64,000 nt of DNA from an uncultured Dialister sp. (lineage in GTDB: Bacteria; Bacillota; Negativicutes; Veillonellales; Dialisteraceae), in the NCBI GenBank assembly GCA_900545365.1, contig UQYL01000004.1:48040-112039 (forward strand), read 5' to 3'. The notes beneath the pieces were generated by a model that saw only the letters and a program-made list of their open reading frames with translations, made no database searches and had not been told where the DNA came from. A program made the translations under genes and the position numbers. Shown piece by piece: positions 58,501-64,000 of the stretch (its first letter is position 1; each line of letters opens with the position of its first letter).

Positions 58501-59862
58501 ATCCAGGAAGGAGCCGCAGCCGGAGGAGCAGGCTTCATTGAGCATGATGCTGTCTACGGCGCCGTTTTTCAGGCGGCAGCATTTCATGTCCTGCCCGCCG
58601 ATGTCGAGGACAGTGGTGACGTCCGGGCAGAAATGGCGCGCCGCCCGGTAGTGGGCCATGGTCTCCACTTCCCCGGTGTCCGCGGAGAGCGATTCTTTCA
58701 GGAGGCTCTCGCCGTAGCCGGTGATGCCCGCGCCGCAGATCCACGCGCCCTTCGGGAGCTGGGCATACAGGTCGGCGATGATCGCCTTCGCTCCTTCGAG
58801 GGGCGTGCCGCGGTTGCTCGAATAAAATTCATAGAGGATGCGGTCGTCTTTATCGAGAAGGACGGTCTTGATGGTGGTGGAGCCGGCGTCAATGCCGAGC
58901 CAGCACGGGCCGGACGCTTCGGAAATGGGCGCGCGGTCCACATGGAAGCGGGCATGACGTTCCCGGAAGGCGTCATATTCTTCTTCCGAGGCGAAGAGCG
59001 GCTCCAGGCATTTCACCGTATCCAGACCGGAAAAGTCGGCGCCGCGGATACGGTCCATCCAGGAATCCAGGTCGAAAGGCTTATCGTGCATGGCGGTGAG
59101 CGCCGCGCCGATGGCCACATACAGCTCGCCGTGGGGCGGCACGATCATGTCTTCTTCTTTCATGCCGAGGGTCTGGCGGAACCGTTCCCGGAGAACGGGC
59201 TGGAAAGTGAGCGGCCCGCCGAGGAAGACGATGCGCCCCCGGAGCGGACGGCCGCAGGTCAGCCCGGAAATGGTCTGATTGACCACGGACTGAAAAACGG
59301 AAGCGGCGATGTCTTCTTTTGGAGCGCCTTCATTGAGGAGCGCCTGAATGTCGGTCTTGGCGAATACGCCGCACCGGGAAGCGATCGGATAGATCTGGGT
59401 CGATCTTTCCGCGAGCTTTCCCAGGCCGGCGGCGTCGGTAGAAAGAAGGGATGCCATGCGGTCGATGAAAGCGCCCGTCCCCCCAGCGCAGGCGCCGTTC
59501 ATGCGCTGATCCACGCCGTTTTTCAGATACGTGACTTTTTCATCTTCCCCGCCGAGCTCAACGATCGCGTCGGCTTCGGGATAAAATGTCCGCACCGCTT
59601 TTGTCTCCGCGAGGATCTCCTGATAAAAGGGGAGCTCCATGAAGCGGGCGAGCCCCATGCCGCCGCTGCCGGAAATGGAAGCGGTGATGCGGTACCCCTG
59701 GAACTGACTGTGCATTTCCTCGAGCAGATCCATGGTAGCTTTGCGGATGTCCGACATATGGCGCACATAACGGCCGAAAAGCAGTTTCTGATACGGTGAG
59801 AGCACAGCGATCTTCACCGTGGTGGAACCGACGTCGATACCGACGTGAAGAACAGGTTTCAT
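55570..59862 (-). CDS. Giant 2-hydroxyacyl-CoA dehydratase activase, two BadF/BcrA domains plus DUF2229 and HgdB-like part
   Basis: 1430 residues. Two ASKHA ATPase domains of the BadF/BadG/BcrA/BcrD type: GIDVGSTTVKI at residue 8 and GIDAGSTTIKT at 323. Cys125 (NGACAGGTG) and Cys164 (SRCGVF), and Cys445/449 (ACSSGCGSF) and Cys484 (SRCTVF), match the cluster ligands of HgdC-type activators. A DUF2229-like part begins near 655 (RVLNMYEDYPFWFTFFTKLG). Then comes an HgdB-like region with Cys-rich stretches (SQTGGACRASN). It would use ATP to drive low-potential electrons to a dehydratase; no such enzyme is adjacent. Confidence 0.88.
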   Translation of the reverse strand: MKPVLHVGIDVGSTTVKIAVLSPYQKLLFGRYVRHMSDIRKATMDLLEEMHSQFQGYRITASISGSGGMGLARFMELPFYQEILAETKAVRTFYPEADAIVELGGEDEKVTYLKNGVDQRMNGACAGGTGAFIDRMASLLSTDAAGLGKLAERSTQIYPIASRCGVFAKTDIQALLNEGAPKEDIAASVFQSVVNQTISGLTCGRPLRGRIVFLGGPLTFQPVLRERFRQTLGMKEEDMIVPPHGELYVAIGAALTAMHDKPFDLDSWMDRIRGADFSGLDTVKCLEPLFASEEEYDAFRERHARFHVDRAPISEASGPCWLGIDAGSTTIKTVLLDKDDRILYEFYSSNRGTPLEGAKAIIADLYAQLPKGAWICGAGITGYGESLLKESLSADTGEVETMAHYRAARHFCPDVTTVLDIGGQDMKCCRLKNGAVDSIMLNEACSSGCGSFLDTFAQSLGMDIESFANIALTAKRPVDLGSRCTVFMNSRVREAQKNGVSVADISAGLSYSVIKNALYKVVRLRDVSELGDKVVVQGGTFYNDAVLRALEKLLGRDVIRPNIAGLMGAYGIALITKDRCPETHRSTLVTPEALAGITMTTGVRRCPGCGNHCLITVTTFSDGRAFVSGNRCEKGASLALTGKAAPPSDLPNMYRWKYDRLFSYRPLSPGKAGRGSVGIPRVLNMYEDYPFWFTFFTKLGFRVILSSADIREIPVSALETIPSYSECYPVKLVHAHILDLIRRKPDFIWYPCIDHGPDEGNENSYMCPMVTSYPETIAGNMDTLLHRAGIPFLHPFLPLHNKDALIPRLTEELQKMHIPYGDIMHAAEAAREEMEKYKEDLAAETKRVLREIKERGLTGIVLAGRPYHVDPAANKGIPDLINQLGMAVLSEDGISAMGHLPNLRVLNQWTWHARLYRAADYVTRHANLELVELNSFGCGLDAVVTDQVQEIMNYRDRLYTSLKIDEGLNLGAVRIRLRSLKAALRERVQKDRDDVPPLPYSDPVFTKKMKEDYTILVPEMSPIHFPLVEAAGRGSGYRMKVLPPVKEDIDTGLAYVNNDACYPAIITIGSMIRALQSGDCDPDRTAVMISQTGGACRASNYIAFLKRALREAGLDRVPVLSANTEGLSRQPGFRLSLQLGEKLIMAIVYGDALMQCLYRTRPYEQVPGSAEALCREWQKRCAAALEKAHSYHAFSRNIGRIVSDFDHLPLTDAPRRPRIGIVGEIYVKFSPIASNHLARAIEDNGGETEASGMLDFFLYSLLDSRFQRKYLGGSMLRDLKDTFARRLLEWYRRPYEKALRRSRRFHEITPIEALAQRTQHYLSLGHRAGEGWFLTADMIDLLSHGCRGIVCLQPFACLPNHITGEGMAHKLHETYPEAVFLSLDCDASVSQVNQLNRLKLMMNALTEKTPEPESLSLLRKAIGSKKGTAL

Positions 59863-60516
59863 ATATCCTCCTTGCTGCGCCGGGAGGCGCAGGGTGTAAA
59901 TATCTATTTCTATTATACGGGAAAACCGGTAAAAAGGAACGGGGACCGTTTGACTTTTTAGGAAATCTACAGAAATAGGTGCTGGAATTCAGGAAACGAA
60001 AAGTATCAATTTTCTCCGGGAATGTCGGAGAATTACAAAAACAAAAGGTCTGATAAATTCAAGGAATGAGAGCAGAGAACAGGAAAACCGCTGCGGTTTG
60101 ATTTGTTTGATTCTATCAGAATGGGCTGAAAATAAAAATATTCAAAAGGAAAATGAAATTACGGTTTATAATGAAAGGGCGATGAGAAAAGATGACGGAC
60201 GGCCTCTGCCTTTTCCCGGCCTGCTCCCATCAGTGGCCGCACACGGCACATATATAATGTAAAATAAAAGAAAAGAACGGCATGATCCGGGAGGCGGCTC
60301 TGCTTTTTAGCGGACGCTTCCGGGAAATGAGCGGGGATATAGACGGCGGATCCATTTTTGCCTTGGCCATGCAAAAACAGCATGGGCAAATGACGGGCGG
60401 AGATGGGCGCGGATTCGCTCTTCCGGAGCGGAAATTTCTCTTGATTTCGAAAATGATACACACGGAAACGTGGAAAATAAAAAGCCCGCAGGGACGCGGA
60501 AAACTCAACATCTTTA
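59863..60516. other. Long intergenic region upstream of the str operon
   Basis: About 650 bases without a convincing gene. The left third is AT-rich. A TATAAT sits near 60166. Several hairpin-like pieces occur: CGGGAGGCG...CGCTTCCGGG at about 60288-60325, and GCCATGC AAAAACA GCATGGGC at about 60366-60387. A 92-codon forward frame at 60282-60560 has no ribosome site and overlaps the str promoter. No known structured RNA was recognised. Confidence 0.55.
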
Positions 60517-60545
60517 TTGACACATTTTTGAGGGAATGGTATAGT
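60517..60545 (+). promoter_or_regulatory. Promoter of the str operon
   Basis: Consensus TTGACA (60517-60522), 17-bp spacer, TATAGT (60540-60545), about 38 bases before the L7Ae-like start. Confidence 0.88.
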
Positions 60546-60589
60546 ATTAACGTTGCGTAGGGAAAAGTGCGCGTAAAGCAGGTGAAGAG

Positions 60590-60841
60590 ATGACTTTAGA
60601 AGAACTGAAAGATTCCCGCTTTGTGGTGGGAATGAAAGAAACGGAGCGGGCGCTCGACAAAGATGAAGCGGCATTCGTATTCATCGCATCGGACTGCGAC
60701 GAAAAGATCTCGGTTCCTCTCAATGAAGCCTGCTCGGCGAAGGGTGTGCCCGTCTCCGCGGCATACACCAAGAAAGAATTGGGCAAAGCGTGCGGCATCA
60801 AAGTGAAAGCGGCCGCTGCGGCAGTTCTGAAATCCCGGTAA
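60590..60841 (+). CDS. L7Ae/YbxF-type kink-turn RNA-binding protein
   Basis: 83 residues, L7Ae/L30e/Gadd45 fold. It shows VVGMKETERALDKDEAAFVFIASDCDEKI, PLNEACSAKGVPVSAAYTKKELGKACGI. In Firmicutes the homologue (YbxF) sits between rpoC and rpsL; here it is the first gene behind the promoter. It binds kink-turn RNA, possibly on ribosomes. The spacer to rpsL is 66 bases. Confidence 0.9.
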   Translation: MTLEELKDSRFVVGMKETERALDKDEAAFVFIASDCDEKISVPLNEACSAKGVPVSAAYTKKELGKACGIKVKAAAAAVLKSR

Positions 60842-60907
60842 TATCTTTCGAAGCTCTGCTTCGGAGGATCAATTATAAATCCAACTTTTCGAAAGGAGGT
60901 GCCTATA

Positions 60908-61282
60908 TTGCCGACAATCAATCAGCTGGTCCGCAAAGGAAGACAGACTCTGGTCTACAAAGCAAAGACCCCGGCTCTGAAACAGTGCCCGCAGAAACGC
61001 GGCGTCTGCACGAGAGTTTACACCGCTACCCCGAAGAAGCCGAACTCCGCTCTTCGTAAGGTTGCCCGTGTACGCCTGACCAACGGAATCGAAGTTTCCG
61101 CTTACATTCCGGGGGAAGGCCATAATCTGCAGGAACATAGCGTCGTCCTCATCAGAGGCGGCCGTGTAAAGGATCTTCCGGGCGTTCGTTATCACATCAT
61201 CCGCGGCGCGCTCGATACGGTAGGCGTCAACGGCCGCAAACAGGGCCGTTCCAAATACGGTGCGAAACGCGATAAGAAATAA
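60908..61282 (+). CDS. rpsL: 30S ribosomal protein S12
   Basis: 124 residues. The family starts MPTINQLVRKGR; the matching codon is TTG at 60908, 8 bases after AAAGGAGG. No ATG lies nearby, and the GTG at 60899 overlaps the ribosome site. It contains KTPALKQCPQKRGVC, the PNSALRKVARVRLTNG streptomycin region, and LPGVRYHIIRGALDTVGV. Decoding-centre protein. Confidence 0.96.
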   Translation: MPTINQLVRKGRQTLVYKAKTPALKQCPQKRGVCTRVYTATPKKPNSALRKVARVRLTNGIEVSAYIPGEGHNLQEHSVVLIRGGRVKDLPGVRYHIIRGALDTVGVNGRKQGRSKYGAKRDKK

Positions 61283-61326
61283 TTTGATTATGTGATCTCA
61301 AACAACCAACTAAGGAGGAAACTTAC

Positions 61327-61797
61327 ATGCCGAGAAAAGGTGCTGTTCCGAAACGCGACGTGCTGCCGGATCCCGTGTACGGTTCCAAGGTAGTCACCCG
61401 TTTCATTAATAAAGTAATGCTCGACGGCAAGAAGGGCATCGCTGAATCGATTGTCTATGGCGCATTCGATATCGCTCAGAGCAAACTGGGCAAAGAACCG
61501 CTCGAAATTTTCGAACAGGCTCTCAACAATGTAATGCCGGTTCTGGAAGTCCGCGCACGCCGTGTGGGCGGTGCGAACTATCAGGTGCCGGTAGAAGTCA
61601 GAGCGGACCGCCGCCTGACGCTGGGTATCCGCTGGATGGTCAACTACGCACGCCAGCGCAGCGAACGTACGATGGAAGAACGTCTCGCAGGAGAACTGAT
61701 GGACGCTTTCAATAACACCGGCGCCGCTGTCAAGAAGAAGGAAGATACCCATAAAATGGCAGAAGCAAATAAAGCATTTGCACATTATCGCTGGTAA
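61327..61797 (+). CDS. rpsG: 30S ribosomal protein S7
   Basis: 156 residues, standard length. MPRKGAVPKRDVLPDPVYGS, VMLDGKKGIAESIVYGAFD, VEVRADRRLTLGIRWMVNYAR and the C-terminal FAHYRW are all as in bacterial S7. Nucleates assembly of the 30S head. CTAAGGAGG precedes ATG. Confidence 0.97.
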   Translation: MPRKGAVPKRDVLPDPVYGSKVVTRFINKVMLDGKKGIAESIVYGAFDIAQSKLGKEPLEIFEQALNNVMPVLEVRARRVGGANYQVPVEVRADRRLTLGIRWMVNYARQRSERTMEERLAGELMDAFNNTGAAVKKKEDTHKMAEANKAFAHYRW

Positions 61798-61818
61798 TTT
61801 TAATAAGGAGAAAAAATC

Positions 61819-63897
61819 GTGGGCAGAGAATTTCCACTTGAAAAAACAAGAAATATCGGCATCATGGCTCACATCGACGCCGGTAAGACGACGACCACGG
61901 AACGCATCCTGTTCTACACCGGTGTAAATCACAAGATCGGCGAAGTTCATGAAGGCGCGGCCACCATGGACTGGATGGCTCAGGAACAGGAACGCGGGAT
62001 CACCATTACATCTGCTGCTACGACCTGCCACTGGAAAGGATATCGTGTCAACATCATCGACACCCCAGGGCACGTTGACTTCACTGTAGAAGTTGAACGT
62101 TCTCTCCGCGTATTGGACGGTTCCGTCGCTGTATTCAGCGCGAAGGACGGCGTTCAGACCCAGTCTGAAACAGTCTGGAGACAGGCAAGCACGTACCACG
62201 TGCCGCGTATCGCATTTATCAATAAGATGGATACAGTCGGCGCGGACTTCCTGCACGCAGTACAGACCATGAGAGACCGTCTCCATGCAAATGCCATTGC
62301 GATGCAGCTGCCGATCGGCAAAGAAAGCACTTTCGTCGGGATCATCGACCTGCTCACCAGACAGGCTGAGATCTACAAAGACGACAAGGGCAAGGAAATC
62401 GAAGTCGTTGAAATTCCGGACGAATACAAAGATCAGGTCGAAGAACTGCGCGAAGCCATCTGCGAAGCGGCAGCGGAAGCTGACGATGAACTGATGGAAA
62501 AATACCTCGGCGGTGAAGAACTCTCCATTGAAGAGATCAAGACCGCTCTCCGCAAGCAGGTCATTGACTGCAAGATCTTCCCGGTATTCTGCGGCTCCGC
62601 ATACAAGAACAAGGGCATTCAGATGCTTCTCGACGCAGTCATCGACTACCTCCCGTCTCCGCTTGATGTCCCGCCGGTCAAAGGCACGGACCCGAAAACG
62701 GAAGAAGAGCTGGAACGTCCGGCTGACGATAAGGCGCCTCTCGCCGCTCTTGCCTTCAAGATCATGTCCGACCCCTTCGTCGGCAAGCTCGCGTACTTCC
62801 GCGTATATTCCGGCGAAATGCATCAGGGCACCTACGTTCTGAACTCCACGAAAGGAAAGAAAGAACGCGTAGGCCGTATCCTTCAGATGCACGCCAATCA
62901 CCGGAAGGAAATCGACACCGCATACACCGGCGACATCGCCGCAGCGGTAGGCTTCAAAGACGTCACCACCGGCGACACCCTCTGCGATGAAGAACATCCG
63001 ATCATTCTCGAAAAGATGGTCTTCCCGGAACCGGTTATCTCCGTAGCCGTAGAACCGAAGACGAAGGCCGATCAGGAAAAAATGGGTGTTGCTCTCCAGC
63101 GCCTGGCAGAAGAAGATCCGACATTCCGCGTTCATACCGATCCGGAATCCAATCAGACCATCATCTCCGGCATGGGCGAACTTCACCTGGACATCATCGT
63201 CGACCGCATGAAGCGCGAATTCGGCGTCGATGCGACGGTCGGCAAACCGCAGGTCGCTTACCGCGAAACCATCCGCAAGGAAGTCGAAGCGGAAGGCAAA
63301 TTCATCCGTCAGACCGGCGGCCACGGCCAGTACGGCCACTGCTGGCTGCGTCTTGAACCGCAAGAAGCAGGCAAAGGCTTCACCTTTGAAAATAAGATCG
63401 TCGGCGGCGTCATTCCGAAGGAATTCATCGCTCCGGTCCAGGCCGGCGTCGAAGCAGCCATGGAAGACGGCGTAGTCGCCGGCTATCCGATGGTAGACAT
63501 CAAAGTCACCGTATTCGATGGTTCCTATCACGATGTCGACTCCTCTGAAATGGCATTCAAGGTCGCAGGCTCCATGGCATTCAAGGCAGGCGCCAAGAAA
63601 GCGGATCCGGTTCTCCTCGAACCGTACATGAAAGTCGAAGTTGACGTGCCGGAACAGTACATGGGCGACGTTATCGGCGGCCTCAATTCCCGCCGCGGAC
63701 GCATTGACGGCATGGAAACGGAAAACGGCGATTCCAGAATCAGCGGCTACGTTCCGCTGTCTGAAATGTTCGGTTACGCAACCGATCTCCGCAGCACCAC
63801 GCAGGGCCGCGGGACCTTCACGATGACCTTTGATCATTACGAAGAAGTACCGAAAGCTATTTCCCAGCAGATTACTGAAGAACGTCTGGGCAAATAA
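61819..63897 (+). CDS. fusA: Elongation factor G
   Basis: 692 residues from GTG 61819 (AAGGAG upstream). The G domain shows GIMAHIDAGKTTTTERIL, the switch region EQERGITITSAATTC, IIDTPGHVDFTVEVERSLRVLDG and INKMDTVGADF. Domains II to V follow, with GMGELHLDIIVDRMKREFGV and GRGTFTMTFDHYEEVP. GTPase of translocation and, with RRF, recycling. Confidence 0.97.
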   Translation: MGREFPLEKTRNIGIMAHIDAGKTTTTERILFYTGVNHKIGEVHEGAATMDWMAQEQERGITITSAATTCHWKGYRVNIIDTPGHVDFTVEVERSLRVLDGSVAVFSAKDGVQTQSETVWRQASTYHVPRIAFINKMDTVGADFLHAVQTMRDRLHANAIAMQLPIGKESTFVGIIDLLTRQAEIYKDDKGKEIEVVEIPDEYKDQVEELREAICEAAAEADDELMEKYLGGEELSIEEIKTALRKQVIDCKIFPVFCGSAYKNKGIQMLLDAVIDYLPSPLDVPPVKGTDPKTEEELERPADDKAPLAALAFKIMSDPFVGKLAYFRVYSGEMHQGTYVLNSTKGKKERVGRILQMHANHRKEIDTAYTGDIAAAVGFKDVTTGDTLCDEEHPIILEKMVFPEPVISVAVEPKTKADQEKMGVALQRLAEEDPTFRVHTDPESNQTIISGMGELHLDIIVDRMKREFGVDATVGKPQVAYRETIRKEVEAEGKFIRQTGGHGQYGHCWLRLEPQEAGKGFTFENKIVGGVIPKEFIAPVQAGVEAAMEDGVVAGYPMVDIKVTVFDGSYHDVDSSEMAFKVAGSMAFKAGAKKADPVLLEPYMKVEVDVPEQYMGDVIGGLNSRRGRIDGMETENGDSRISGYVPLSEMFGYATDLRSTTQGRGTFTMTFDHYEEVPKAISQQITEERLGK

Positions 63898-63915
63898 TTT
63901 TTAGGAGGAAAAGAA

Positions 63916-64000
63916 ATGGCAAAAGCACATTACGAAAGAACTAAGCCGCATGTTAACATCGGCACCATCGGCCACGTCGACCACGGCAAGACGACCCTGA
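63916..64000 (+). CDS. tuf: Elongation factor Tu, first 28 codons
   Basis: MAKAHYERTKPHVNIGTIGH, then VDHGKTTL: the P-loop GHVDHGKTTL is complete when the window ends. AGGAGGAAAAGAA precedes ATG. Delivers aminoacyl-tRNA to the ribosome. The rest lies past the edge. Confidence 0.95.
   Translation, partial: MAKAHYERTKPHVNIGTIGHVDHGKTTL

Noticed and set aside
55747..59799. 1350-codon forward open frame opposite the activase gene
   Set aside because: It is the antisense shadow of a GC-rich gene; it lacks a ribosome site and recognisable domains, and the minus-strand protein has full family motifs.
60282..60560. 92-codon forward frame before the str operon
   Set aside because: No ribosome site, unlikely composition, and it runs across the str promoter.

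Overview
The window looks like a chromosomal segment of a GC-rich, diderm Firmicute, most likely a member of the Negativicutes (Veillonella/Dialister/Megasphaera-like; the genus is a guess). It combines outer-membrane and lipid A genes (lpxC-fabZ-lpxA, two TonB-dependent receptors, an ExbB-ExbD-TonB complex) with Firmicute traits: AGGAGG-type ribosome binding sites, a T-box leader, and an L7Ae-like protein heading the str operon. No rRNA, tRNA, insertion sequence, prophage or CRISPR array was seen. Genes are densely packed in short operons with many 1- or 4-base overlaps, and most operons end in clear intrinsic terminators, several of them bidirectional.

Layout. 1-11050 is a vitamin B12 uptake region. 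A TonB-dependent receptor runs off the left edge on the minus strand. Divergent from it, a promoter and cobalamin riboswitch precede a small secreted protein, a second TonB-dependent receptor, a secreted protein with an internal duplication, BtuF-, BtuC- and BtuD-like ABC subunits, a CGGC-domain protein and exbB-exbD-tonB. 11176-15451 holds sbcD-sbcC and a YbaK-type deacylase. 15538-20229 holds an aldo/keto reductase, a 32-bp tandem repeat, tyrS, a VOC protein, tcdA, a C39-like peptidase and a secreted protein. 20362-26020 holds an MBL hydrolase, a universal stress protein, and a chain of DUF2157, GDYXXLXY, SixA, ThiD and YfbR-like genes. 26258-31506 is a tightly coupled operon: a TIM-barrel isomerase, an AfuABC/FbpABC-like ABC importer and a PHP phosphatase.

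31592-33897 (minus) is lpxC-fabZ-lpxA. Next come a nitroreductase, upp, an orphan oligopeptide-type binding protein, an AGCS alanine/Na+ symporter and a CaiB/BaiF CoA-transferase behind an AT-rich region. At 40348-40714 a T-box leader carries a second, stem-I-less antiterminator/terminator. It precedes a PheC-like periplasmic dehydratase/binding protein and two TrpX-like binding lipoproteins that lack a local permease. 43726-50114 holds a GNAT acetyltransferase, an aldehyde dehydrogenase, an RluA-type pseudouridine synthase and a Ca2+-type P-ATPase with a possible leader peptide and a 49-residue membrane protein upstream. 50339-54916 holds gdhA, a Bcr/CflA drug exporter, a B3/B4-domain protein, a DEDD exonuclease and ogt. 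54974-59862 (minus) is a 1430-residue 2-hydroxyacyl-CoA dehydratase activase followed by a TetR regulator. The right end is the str operon (L7Ae-like, rpsL, rpsG, fusA, tuf), cut inside tuf.

Functionally the window suggests an amino-acid-fermenting anaerobe: GdhA, dehydratase activase, CoA-transferase, alanine symporter, aromatic amino acid uptake, and B12 salvage across two membranes. The most unusual signals are the half-duplicated T-box, the Asp/Pro-rich leader plus terminator before the P-type ATPase, the 32-bp palindromic tandem repeat before tyrS, and the complete riboswitch-led B12 locus with three uncharacterised passengers.
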